A stretch of 64,000 nt of DNA from Thelephora terrestris. Taxonomy: Eukaryota; Basidiomycota; Agaricomycetes; Thelephorales; Thelephoraceae. Positions 9,970-25,453 of this stretch are shown here, one piece after another; the stretch's first letter is position 1; each line of letters opens with the position of its first letter. Both the position numbers and the translations under genes were made by a program. The stretch is from NCBI GenBank assembly GCA_015956445.1, contig WIUZ02000005.1, positions 1,116,001 to 1,180,000 of the forward strand, read 5' to 3'. Under the pieces are notes generated by a model. That model ran no database searches. It had not been told where the DNA came from and saw only the letters and a list, made by a program, of their open reading frames with translations.

Positions 9970-10870
9970 TCAGTAATTCAACTTAACGTCACCCTCAGCC
10001 ACCAGATCCATGTCGTCATAGCTGACTTTCTTTCCCGCTGACGCTCGAGGATCCTCCTTTGCGTTTGCAGGCGGGGGAGGAAGGGGTCCCGTCCCACGGC
10101 TACCACTTCCCCTTCAAGGTCTATTAGTGGAGGCTTGGCAAGCCAGGCGCAATCGGTGATCCCGAAACCTCGGTCTGATCCTTGGCATAGCCGCTGATCC
10201 TGATTCGACTCGGATCGCTCAGCGCTCAGCCGCCGTGGGGGAAGAGGATACGGGCCATAACCAGGTGGTTGATGATACGCCCAGTAACCCATTGGAGGCA
10301 TCGGTCCACCATACCCAAGGCGAGGTGGTAGCAGTCGACCATAATCCGGAGGGGGATGCAAATGCCCTTGGAGACCGAAAGCCTGGGGGGGTGGTTGTTC
10401 ACCGTTGCCAATGTTAGTAGGGGCATGGGTAAAGGGCTGTATCCCGTGCGGATCCATTGCAAATTCGTTGAAATATGGAATCTAAAACGCAAATCAAAAC
10501 GTTATGTCACCTTTACGAGAGCAGATAATGAAACGACCAACGTCATCGAGATGCTTTAGGAGCTCTGGATGTCTGATCGCAACGTGCTTTTCAACGAAGG
10601 AAAACGCGATGAACAAGTTCTGGCAGTGCTTGCACCGGTATTTTCCTTCACCCTCCTGTCTGACATATGGTTCCACGGCAAGCACGAGTTCCTTAGAATA
10701 GGAGAGTTGCCGTTCATTACTTGCGCTGTCATAACTATGAATGGACCCGCTCTTGGTGATCTTGACAGCAATTTTGGAGTCAAACGTTTCGAGCCAATTG
10801 GTATTTAGACGAAGAAACTTGTCATTCGACGATGGTTTACGGACGAAATGCAGCGCGGGAGACTGACCGG
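9970..10870 (-). pseudogene. 3' fragment of an ARS2/SERRATE-like gene
   Basis: The minus strand holds the C-terminal part of an Ars2/SERRATE homologue, the nuclear RNA-processing adaptor that bridges the cap-binding complex to RNA decay and maturation machinery. Seen: a zinc-finger-like segment C-x2-C-x12-H-x4-H (CKHCQNLFIAFSFVEKH then AIRHPE), an intron at about 10463-10513, an exon starting IPYFNEFAMDPHGIQ, a Pro/Gly/Tyr-rich tract (LPPRLGYGGPMPPMGYW) and the terminal segment DPRASAGKKVSYDDMDLVAE before TGA at 9970-9972. The N-terminal two thirds of the family are absent: GT8 copy 2 begins about 130 bp to the right. The Pro-rich tract and the terminal segment lie in different frames, with stops between them that I could not resolve by an intron. 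I read it as a truncated relic. Confidence 0.7.
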
Positions 10871-10999
10871 CTCGTGTAACGGCTGATTTTGAAATAGTTG
10901 TAATCCAGTTATGGGAACCGGGATCGTGACGCCGATCTTGCGCGAAGTTCAAGTGCGCGAACGGAGTGACGAGTCTTGCGTTCCTAACATCCTGTAATT

Positions 11000-12073
11000 T
11001 TACTGCGCGACATTCTCTCTTGAGAGCCTCAAAGTTTCTTCGTCACCTTCTTGACTCAACCTATCTTCCAGAATGCGATATCTATCCCACCACCACAGGT
11101 GCATCCCTTTCTCCCATTCGTCCACCACCTTTGTCTGCCATGGCTTCACAGCAAGGATGTAGTGGAGACAGCGGATCTCCTCATCCCTCCAAAGTGGTTC
11201 ATGAAGCTTCCGGAGAGTTTTGAGTGCATTATAACACCAAGGCAACGGTTTCCACCGCCCCTCATAGAACGTAGCCAGGAGGTCTTGATCGGGGAAGCGG
11301 AATGTCGAGACAAGGGGCGAAGTGGATAGAAACTCCGTCAGGCCTGCCATGACTTCCGCCGATGGTTGTAGGACAACCATCCCGCTGTTTAATAGCCCGT
11401 ACGCACGTGGACTATCCGGCTGTATCTGTGTTGGCTGGGTGAGGGCGGTGGGATGCTCCAGGGGTGTGTACGCGCAGTTCTCTGGTATCCTGATGCGAAG
11501 TGAGCTACGACACCGATCGCTTTCAAAATGATACCCACCAATCAGCCGGATAGTGGGCGAACTTCATCGGGTTGCATGCGCAGACATGAGCAGCTGCGAT
11601 CCAACCGTCGGGGAGATCAGTATCAAACAGTTCGTCCATGTTTCTCATGACAATCATATCGCAATCAAGGAGGACGATCCGCTGCGAGGATATCAGTCGG
11701 CGATGCTGAAATTCAAGAGGAGGTTCTACCTCAAATTCTACTAGGCCAAATCCCCTATCGAACCTAAGCTTTGTTGCCCGGCGAAGCGGAAACAGACGTC
11801 GACGCACCTGAGTTTAGTCCAAGTGTCCGCGAACCGTGCATCGAGATCAGAGAGAGCGTGGGTGTTTGGAGTGGGTTGTAGTGGATTGACTGTGGTGGTT
11901 TCTATTCTTTGCCTGGTCAGGGCTTCTTTCGCCTCCGTGGGTAAGCTCGGGGTTGACATGATGACGAGCGGATACTTGGACCCAACACGTTGCAAACTCT
12001 CGTTCAGCACAAGAGCAGCTGGCAAATACGAGTTCTTCGTAAGGAGCGTAACATACGCTTTCCTCGGCCCCAT
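11000..12073 (-). CDS. Glycosyltransferase family 8 protein, copy 2 (intact)
   Basis: A GT8 (glycogenin/galactinol-synthase-like) enzyme, expected to move a sugar from a nucleotide sugar to an unknown acceptor. Exons on the minus strand: 12073-11808, 11754-11730 (25 nt), 11681-11539 and 11489-11000. These total 924 nt, or 307 codons plus stop, in frame throughout. Motifs in order: YVTLLTKNSYLPAALVL at the N terminus, DARFADTWTKLR, then LLDCDMIVMRNMDELF with the DxD motif split from the previous exon by an intron, ACNPMKFAHYPADW, AYGLLNSGMVVLQPS, and HYILAVKPWQTKVVDEW near the C terminus. There is no signal peptide or membrane segment, so it is probably cytosolic. The upstream frame stays open to 12190, but the ATG at 12073 matches copy 1. 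It lies between the ARS2 relic and the eS28 gene, which is divergent from it. Confidence 0.88.
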
Positions 12074-12597
12074 TTTCAGATACGGTGATGAGTGAGAGGT
12101 TGGGCTAGGCCGAGCGATAGCTCGGTCGGACGTGGAGGAGGAGCCGCTCGGGAGGGAGGGAAACTCTTCCACGATTTGTAATTCACGCACCGTACCTGAA
12201 TGCCAACACCGTCCGTCCGAAACCTGACTCAGTGTATCAGCCAGGGGCGGGGAAGGTGGGATGAGAGAGATATATGATAGCAGAGTAAAGGCGTATACAG
12301 TAGACAGAATCGGAAGAAGGGATGAGCCGACAGCACCCGATCGCTCTCTCCACTCCCTTGGACGCTCGGTGCGGCTTCGGCCCGGCTGCGCGAGGGCTCG
12401 CCTCAGTGACTATCCCATCCTCAGAATTGCAGCGGCTGCAGCAGTTGCATCTGTATCTGTTGCAACCGCCGACTAAGCAATTGAGTTTCCTTTTTGGCCA
12501 GGTTTCCTGATTCCATCTCGCTCAAAGGTTATATAGTCCCATTAAGTCGACTGCTGCAATTCTGAAGACCCCTAATTAGTCTGGATATGGAAGCGAT
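12074..12597. other. Upstream region of GT8 copy 2
   Basis: About 520 bases between the GT8 start codon and the repeated eS28 promoter. No gene is supported. It is presumably the GT8 promoter; the corresponding DNA is missing or replaced in the first block. Confidence 0.5.
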
Positions 12598-13080
12598 GAG
12601 CGCTGAACGTGAAGGTCGAAATCAAAACGCTGGACTCGCGGCCATAGCCGTCCTCGGACCTTCCCGGGTGGGCCAGGAGCATCCCCCTCTTGTTTCATTT
12701 AAGCCCGTTGTTTTAGCTTGTAAACAAAGGAGTGTTTACTGTGTTTTCATAGATTTCGCGGGTGAGCGCAACTGTGAAAGTTGGCAACTTGGCTTCCAGG
12801 GTGGGCCAGGAGCATGGCCCCCCTTTTTTCATCGAAGCCCGTGATAAACAAAGGAGTAATTTCCACCAAGCAGAGTCGTGCTTTACACCTCCAGCTTTAA
12901 TTTCCACTCGATAAGAGTACTCGGCCGCGATGAACGGCGGTTCAGTGTACGGGGGTGGCGCGAGTCGGTTATCTCCGCCCACATTAAAACTCCGACTTGA
13001 ACCTTATTCTCACCGCGGTAAACACGAAATCTCCACCACCCACGCTAGACATCTAGTCACCATCCTCCCTTTTCAAAAAA
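12598..13080 (+). promoter_or_regulatory. Promoter and 5' UTR region of eS28
   Basis: This stretch is shared with 5306-5757 and ends at the eS28 start codon. It holds an internal duplication not seen in the first copy. A unit of about 60 bp beginning gtgggccaggagcat and ending aaacaaaggagt occurs at about 12668-12733 and again at 12800-12857. Polypyrimidine tracts precede the ATG (tcaccatcctccctttt), as is common for ribosomal-protein genes. Confidence 0.65.
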
Positions 13081-13450
13081 ATGGTGCGTAACCGCAAGCC
13101 CCCTGAAGCGGGCCCAGTGTATTGAAGATCTCGTCAGGACGCTTCCAAAGCCCCAGTAAAGCTCGCAAAAGTTATCAAGGTTGAAACTTCGTCGATGTTT
13201 GTTTGGGATGCACTTTAAATCTTGTGATTGCGATAGGTCCTCGGTAGGACTGGTTCCCGTGGAGGTGTCACCCAAGTCCGAGTCGAATTCTTGGACGACT
13301 CGCAACGGCAGCTCATCCGGAACGTCAAGGGACCGGTGAAGGAGAACGACATCCTCGCTCTGCTGGAAAGCGAGCGTGAAGCTCGGTACGTTCCATCTCT
13401 GATGTCGCCGTCTGCATCGGCTGACAATTCCCTGCAGTCGTTTACGATAA
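13081..13450 (+). CDS. RPS28: 40S ribosomal protein eS28
   Basis: Small-subunit ribosomal protein eS28 (S28e family), part of the 40S head near the mRNA exit. Four exons: 13081-13083 (only the ATG), 13138-13179, 13237-13385 and 13438-13450. The spliced product is 68 residues, the usual family length. It carries [28 protein letters not shown] and the conserved C-terminal ESEREARRLR, whose last Arg-Arg-Leu-Arg is completed by the 13-nt final exon. The first intron starts directly after the start codon (ATG|gtgcgt). The gene is convergent with lipoyl synthase, whose stop lies 133 bp away. Its promoter, ATG and part of intron 1 are duplicated at 5306-5804. Confidence 0.96.
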
Positions 13451-13583
13451 GCCGCTCCTCCTCTCTCGATGTTCTGTATTGTATCGTCTCACCATGGTCC
13501 TCAATGCACTCGCTTCGCAATTACTCCGATTGTATTCTTTCTACTGAAGATATTATACGCGGCTAACGAGTGCAAATGTGAGA

Positions 13584-15002
13584 TCAGAGCGCAAGAGATG
13601 GCGAGGACCCCCTTGTGGGTGGTGTAGGAGACTGTCCCGTCTTCCCTCTTAGCACGTTCTCGATGAAGTACTCGCCAGCCTTGTAGCTGCTCCGAACCAG
13701 TGGCCCACTCGCAACATAGAGGAACCCCATGTCCTCCGCGACCTTCTTCCAGCGGTCGAACTCCGCAGGATCGACATATCTGTCGACTTTCATGTGACGT
13801 TTTGTGGGGCGCATGTATTGTCCGAATGTTACAACGTCGACGTCGGTCTGTCGCAGTTCTACGGTAACCGTCTGTCAGTGTCGAACGACAGGGGGCAACA
13901 GAAAGGACGAAACCTTTCAGCGCAGCCAGCACTTGTTCTTCGTTCTCCCCTACACCGAGCATGATACTAGTTTTTGTAATGCGGACGCCTTCCTTCTTCG
14001 CCTGTTGGAGAACCTTGAGGCTTTGCCTGAACGTGGCCCTTCGGTCCCGGACGAATGGCGTAAGGGCTTCTACAGTCTCGATGTTGTGCGCGTAGACGTC
14101 GAGGCCAGACTTAGCAACTAATGAAACATGTTCCATGTTTCCAGCAAAGTCACCCGTTAGCGCTTCGACGAGTATGTGGGGGGCTCTACAAAGGTTAAAC
14201 CAAGTGACTTGGATGTGGGGGTATTGGACTTACTTCTGCTTGATCTTTTGAATCGTTGAGGCGAAGTGGTGTGCACCACCATCAATCAAGTCTACGGGCT
14301 GTTTAAGAAGAGATGGATGGAGACAACGGAAGTACATACCGTCACGGTCGACACTTGTGAGAACGATATAACCGAGCCCCCATCTGCTGATAGCCTCAGC
14401 AGTATTTTCTGGCTCATTCGGATCTAGTGGCGGAGGTGCACGAGAGGTCTTGACTGAACAGAAGCGGCAACCTCTTGTGCATGTGTCACCCATCAGCTGC
14501 AAAAGTTCATCATGAACATAATCAGGTATTTGAACGGTAATTAGACGTACCATGATAGTGGCAGTTGCCATGCGCTTGGACTCTGCGTCTGACACACCCT
14601 CCTTCGCCCCACCTCCCCAACAATCACCAATGTTGGGACATCGGGCTTCCTCGCACACAGTGTGCAAATTTAGTCCACGTAGATCCTTCCTGATTTTGGC
14701 GTAGGATCCTCCGCTCGGTATTGTGGTCTTAAGATGGGATGGTAGTCGGGGACTGAGCGAGTATCAGCGAGACGTCAACAGCTTCGGTTAGGGACGTACG
14801 TTTTCGCATTTCCTAGCACGACCCTCTCCGAGGCATTTCCTGTAATGAAGTCGTCTAATGACGGGCCGTTGTCGAGAGTTGAGGCGAATGAGGGTTTGGT
14901 CGGAGCGGGGGAAGTCGTGGCCAATGAACGGATGGCAATTCTAGGGGACCGCTGGCGTAGCAGCTGTGCAAGCGACGAGGAAATATTCGGGGCTGACAGC
15001 AT
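13584..15002 (-). CDS. LIP5: Lipoyl synthase, mitochondrial
   Basis: Radical-SAM enzyme that inserts two sulfurs into octanoyl groups on lipoate-dependent proteins (pyruvate and 2-oxoglutarate dehydrogenases, glycine cleavage H protein). The ATG at 15002 opens an Arg/Ser-rich mitochondrial presequence ([20 protein letters not shown]). Next comes [19 protein letters not shown], with intron 1 at 14753-14799 joining it to [10 protein letters not shown]. The auxiliary cluster motif is C-x4-C-x5-C ([12 protein letters not shown]) and the radical-SAM motif is C-x3-C-x2-C (CTRGCRFC). Later exons carry [37 protein letters not shown] and, after another intron, [10 protein letters not shown] and a C terminus with [14 protein letters not shown]. 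At least four introns are needed. It diverges from CMC1, with 207 bp between the start codons. Confidence 0.95.
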
Positions 15003-15209
15003 CTCTTTTAAAATGCACACCAGGGACGCGGGGAGAACGCGGCCACCGCCCAGCAACCAAGTGAACTCACTGAGGTCCAGGAGGGAGACTTAAGTCATCG
15101 GGATCGGATCGGACGACGGAGTTGTTTGTCGAAGCCGTCCCGAGGCCAAACAATCCTCCGCTCAACTCGATTCCACTCAGCCTACTCACACCTCTCGGAC
15201 GGCGGAGTG

Positions 15210-15614
15210 ATGAACGCGTTATCCAGGAGAGAGGAAGATACTCTCATGAAGGCCACCAAGGCTCATGCCTTGAAGGAATGCGACCCGCTCGTTAAACGTA
15301 CGCGGAACCTATTTCGTCTTTACCACAAGCCTGAACGTGAGTAAAACTCGTATATTTGGGTGCAGAATTTGCGGAATGTGCGACTGGGAGGACGGTTTCT
15401 GTCGCCTGGGCGTGTAAGTCAAAGTATAAGGAAGTTCAGGACTGTATTTCTCAGTTGTGAGTGCCTTTGTCTCGTTCACATGTGGTCCGTGGGTCTCCAA
15501 GGCTGATGATACCCCAGCACTGGACCAGAAAATATGAAAGTCGTTCGGGAGGAGTATCTCAGGCTTAGAGATCAACCAAAGCAGAATACACCGGCAGCCG
15601 TCCAATCTTCATAA
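15210..15614 (+). CDS. CMC1: CMC1-type twin CX9C mitochondrial protein
   Basis: Small intermembrane-space protein of the Cmc1 family, needed for cytochrome c oxidase assembly and copper handling. The ATG at 15210 begins MNALSRREEDTLMKATKAHA. Two introns interrupt it (about 15296-15362 and 15458-15531). After splicing both CX9C motifs appear: C-DPLVKEFAE-C and C-KSKYKEVQD-C, with GRTVSVAWAC between them. The last exon reads NMKVVREEYLRLRDQP and ends at TAA 15612-15614. Spliced length is about 85 residues, normal for the family. It shares a short divergent promoter with lipoyl synthase, another mitochondrial protein. Confidence 0.9.
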
Positions 15615-15688
15615 CATTATTTACGACACAACCCGTGGTAGATTCAGAGCCAATATTTATCCTTACGCAAAACTCCTCGACGAGCCAA

Positions 15689-16590
15689 TTATTTCTTCCC
15701 ACTTAACGCAAACCACTGCGCTTGAAGGGAAAGGACGGACGTGATGAAGCCGAATATGCCGACAATTCCATCGTTGAGGTTCACAAGTCCGAGCGCAGTG
15801 GCCGGGATCCAGAAGTCCAGCGCATCGATGACGAACTGTTGTTTGGTCGCTGCTCGAGTGCTGTGATAGAGTTGTCAATAGCCCCAAGAGTTGACATAGG
15901 ACCAAGTTGTGCGTACGCGTGAAGACCGTTCAGCTTGGCTTCCCGATCTATAGCAGAGCTGAACTTTTCGTCAACGGCACCGTGCTGCAAACGAGAAATC
16001 TCGGCAGTGATGCGCTGGGCCTTGAGCGCAGCGTTGGCGATGCTCAAGGTGATACCGGTAAGCCAGTACCGGTTGGCCGTTTTGTTCACCTTCTGTGCCT
16101 TTTCTGGGGACAGATTGATAAACTTGATGGCGTGGGCCCAAACGATGGCATCGTAGGTAAGATACAGAAAATATGCAATCTGCCGGCCGACAGTCGTGAG
16201 TTGTTCGCCAAGGGGTCCGGTGGTCTGTGTGGCACGCAATGCGGCTTGCAGGTGCTCGACCGGTTTGGCCAACCTCATTACTACGGGGATGGTCGATTAA
16301 TGCGATACGGTGGACCCCAACTAAACGCACATTTACGCCCCAATGCGAGGTGGGATTTGAGGGCGTTCCACTTTGCAGCATCTGCTTTGTTGTTGGACGA
16401 AAGGAGCAGCCAAGCGTAAAACCTCGCAAAGAATTGGATGGCTCGGGAGGCCTTGAAGTAAGAATAAATGACTGAGGTGAACCCGGCACACCTGTGTGCG
16501 TACCTTATCTCTTCCAACGGTGGTGGAGAGGATCTTGACGCCCTGGGATACGACTGGGTGTAAAATGAGCTGTGAAGCTACTGTCGCCAT
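15689..16590 (-). CDS. PEX11: Peroxisomal membrane protein PEX11
   Basis: PEX11 family protein that elongates peroxisome membranes before division. The ATG at 16590 starts MATVASQLILHPVVSQG, followed by an intron and AIQFFARFYAWLLLSSNN. A long exon then has MRLAKPVEHLQAALRAT, YDAIVWAHAIKFINLSP and ANRYWLTGITLSIANAAL. After a further intron the last exon holds QFVIDALDFWIPATALGLVN and the hydrophobic end GIVGIFGFITSVLSLQAQW, with stop at 15689-15691. These are the usual amphipathic helices and C-terminal membrane segments of the family. It is head to head with fumarase, 392 bp between start codons. Confidence 0.92.
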
Positions 16591-16982
16591 CGTCGTCGGT
16601 TAGCTGGAACGAAAGCTCGTGCTGGAACATGATTTAAATCTTAAGGGCCAAGGCCCGTCCTCAGGTTTTATCACGTGTATGGATCAGCACCGGCAACTGC
16701 GGCGATGGGTCGAGCGGATGAATGTTCCCTAAAGTTGTAGGCCTGATTAAGATTCTTGAGCTTTGGCGTCGTTTTTTTCCCACTTTGCCGAGGTTGGAGA
16801 AAATATGTGTGGCCATTGATTGCGAGAGGAAGCGACGACCCAACAACGGGACGATTCGGAGGCACTGCTGTCTCGAGCGGAGCAGACCGCGTCAGAACCA
16901 GACGGAACGGATTGCTCACACACCTCCATAGACCGACGTCCTAAAAACAGCCGTCCATATATTAGAACGCGCTTTACAGACT
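16591..16982. promoter_or_regulatory. Divergent promoter region between PEX11 and FUM1
   Basis: The 392 bp between the two start codons must hold both promoters. Candidate frames inside it (16671-16944 on both strands) overlap each other and show no family. No specific binding site can be claimed from sequence alone. Confidence 0.5.
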
Positions 16983-18927
16983 ATGGCTACGCGTTATCTC
17001 ACTCGGTGCCCAACGGTGAGTCTCTACGACACCCACAATCCCCTGTGTCCTGGTCCATGTGATTCAGCGTGTCGATCCTGGTTAGGTCCAACTCCGAACG
17101 CACCTGATTCCAAAAGCTAGGACGTTTTCTTCGACCCCCGCTTCGCTCATGGTGAGTTTGTCGGTTCTCCCAGATTGGCTCCGTCGCTGAATGTCTTGCT
17201 TCACTTGCAGTCCGAACAGAAGTACCGTACCGAGAGGGATACATTTGGTGACCTTCAAGTCCCAGCAGACCGGTATTGGGGTGCACAAACCCAGAGGTTC
17301 ATAATCATCCTTCTCCGGTGCGGGCATCTATTCACCAAGAATCTACAGGTCGCTTCAAAACTTTGACATTGGTGGTCCAACTGAACGCCTACCGCCCCCA
17401 CTTATCAAGGCGTTCGGTGTTCTCAAGAAGGCCGCGTCGGTAGTTAATGTCAGCTATGGCATGGACCCGAAGGTCGGGGAGGCTATCCAAAAGGCTGCGG
17501 ACGATGTACGCTTATGAGACTTTGTGTGAGCTTTGGGTCGCTCAAGCACTTGCGACAGGTCATCTCCGGAAAGCTTATCGACCACTTCCCACTGGTCGTT
17601 TATCAAACTGGTAGCGGAACCCAGTCAAACATGAACGCCAACGAGGTACACCACCCTTGTGAACCGTCATCTATCAGACTATTCACGAGTTAGTCAGGTC
17701 ATTTCGAACAGGGCAATTGAAATTCTCGGTGGCCAACTCGGCTCTAAGAAGCCAGTCCATCCCAATGACCATGTTAACATGAGCCAAAGCTCCAACGACA
17801 CCTTCCCGACCGTCATGCATGTGGCTGCTGTACTCGAGATCCGCCAAAACCTCATTCCTGCCTTGACTGAACTGCGAGATGCCCTCGATGCAAAGGCGAA
17901 AGCTTTCGAGAATATCATCAAGATCGGTCGTACCCACTTGCAGGATGCCACTCCTCTGACCCTTGGTCAGGAGTTTAGCGGATATGTACAGCAGCTCTCG
18001 AACGGCATCGCCAGAGTCCAGGATACTCTTCCCCGGCTGAGCTTGCTTGCTCAGGGTGGCACTGCGGTGGGGACTGTGAGTTCTTTTCGTTGTAACCGTC
18101 AAACCCTGATTTGTGCTTACAATACTGCCAGGGCCTGAACACCAAACGTGGCTTTGATGTGAAAATCGCCGAGGAAATCTCCAAGATCACTGGGATTGAA
18201 TTCAAGACTGCGCCAAACAAGGTATATATTTGAGGCTTCCCCACCCTCCGTTCTAACGGGTTCTCTTAGTTCGAAGCACTCGCTTCTCATGACGCTTTGG
18301 TAGAAGCTCACGGTGCCCTTAACGTTGTTGCTGTCTCCTTGATGAAGATCGCAAACGACATTCGTTATCTCGGTTCTGGTCCTCGATGTGGCTTGGGGGA
18401 GCTCAGCCTGCCTGAGAACGAGCCTGGTAGTAGTATCATGCCCGGAAAGGTCAACCCCACTCAGTGTGAGGCCATTACCATGGTTGCTGCTCAGGTCATG
18501 GGTAACAACACCACCGTCACTATCGCTGGTTCCAATGGCCAGTTTGAACTGAATGTGTTCAAACCGGTTATCATCAAGAACGTCTTGCAGAGCATCAGGC
18601 TATTAGCTGATGCTTCGAGGTCGTTTACGAAGAACTGTGTTGTTGGCATTCAGGCTAATGAAAAGAGGATTAACACGTTGTTGAACGAGTCCCTGATGCT
18701 GGCCACCATCTTGAATAGCCACATGGGTTACGACAGTAAGAGTTTCGGTTTCAGTGTCAACGCCGATAGCTCATGTTTCCGTGGTAGATGTCGCCAAGTG
18801 CGCAAAGAAAGCTCACAAAGAAGGCACAACGCTGAAGGAAGCAACCGTAGCTCTCGGCTTCCTGACGCCGGAAGAATTTGACGAAAAAGTGCGGCCGGAG
18901 CTGATGCTTTACCCCGACGAGGCATAA
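16983..18927 (+). CDS. FUM1: Fumarate hydratase, class II
   Basis: Homotetrameric fumarase of the TCA cycle, converting fumarate to malate in mitochondria, often with a cytosolic pool. The ATG at 16983 begins a short presequence-like exon ([11 protein letters not shown]). Later exons carry [106 protein letters not shown] and the signature [16 protein letters not shown] with the catalytic Ser loop. The final exon, joined after SHMGYD, has [18 protein letters not shown] and ends at TAA 18925-18927. About eight introns, all short. The sequence is intact across all conserved regions. Confidence 0.95.
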
Positions 18928-19515
18928 GAGATCCATTAGAGTACCTTTGTATGCTGTTGCCGATAATTAAATAACGGTTTATTCGCCTACACTGGAGAAT
19001 CGGGGTGACTACACATCCTTTGACCGCTTTACATACCTAAAAAGGCAAGAGCCTGGGGTGAGCGCGGAGCACAGCCGGTCAACCCACTTCGAGATCGGTT
19101 TCTGCAACGTAAACTGTTACTGTAGGCTTCCCTTGTTGTCTGGTTTTGAGGCTCTGGAATGGTAGATGAGCTTGCAGGACTAATGAAAAATATAACGCGT
19201 TTTCAAAGAGGTTTCTCACCGCGTGAGGCGCGACTGTTTCTGGAATCGATGAAGATTGCCAGGTTAGTGTTGCGGCAATGAAATATAAAACAAGTCCTTG
19301 GTGCTCTCCCACCGCACGTCCCCTCCTCTTCGCGCCTCGCCCGCAACTTCCCTTCCCCTTTCTTTTCTCCCCGTTCTTTTCGTCCCGACCCGCATTTTCG
19401 TATCCTACAATTAATCCCTCCGCTCCAACTTCGTCATACCTGCAAAACTACCCCGCCGCGTGTCTACCGTCCAAGCGGACGACGTGTAAAACAGATCTCT
19501 CTTCTGATTCTACAC
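18928..19515. other. Intergenic region between FUM1 and INO80
   Basis: No gene supported. The part before 19516 is pyrimidine-rich (runs such as ttcccttcccctttcttttc near 19350), typical of a fungal promoter. A minus-strand frame at 19079-19312 has no recognisable family. Confidence 0.5.
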
Positions 19516-25012
<5,497 letters not shown>

Positions 25013-25453
25013 AGATTCTATTTATTTGCAGAAGGCAATCGTTAGCAACTTCCCTCACTGGACAAGGAACGTTACCCTATCACTTTATTGTTTATCTTTT
25101 TTTTGCTCCACAATTTCTTTTGGCTCTGTTGTCTTATTGTACCCACTCCCTGTAATGATAACAACTACACTGCAAGCGCACTCTCTTGGTGACCCCTAGG
25201 CGCGGATAAGTAACCGATGACTCTTTTTTGATCGGCGGTCCCGTATGTGCATTTGCCGTTGCCAAAGCCTCTCATGACCATACCCAGACACACACACCTT
25301 CCATTACACTTGGTCTGTGTATCTTCCCATCACTTAACCATCATCCTCTTCCCGGCTCCTCCCTCTTAACCGCTCCCGATAGCCATCAGGTGCCCATCCA
25401 AAAATACAGTTGCCTGACGTTCTTGTCGCGTCCTTCTCCCCATCGTACTCGTC
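25013..25453. other. Intergenic region between INO80 and the helicase gene
   Basis: No gene seen. The stretch contains T-rich runs near 25080-25110 and a pyrimidine-rich run before the next start codon. It holds the INO80 3' UTR and the helicase promoter. Confidence 0.5.

Noticed and set aside
12261-12510. Plus-strand frames upstream of eS28
   Set aside because: Two overlapping frames with biased, low-complexity composition in a promoter region.
13084-13137. Intronic snoRNA in the short ribosomal-protein introns
   Set aside because: Introns of 50-71 nt are too short for a C/D or H/ACA snoRNA and no box motifs are visible.
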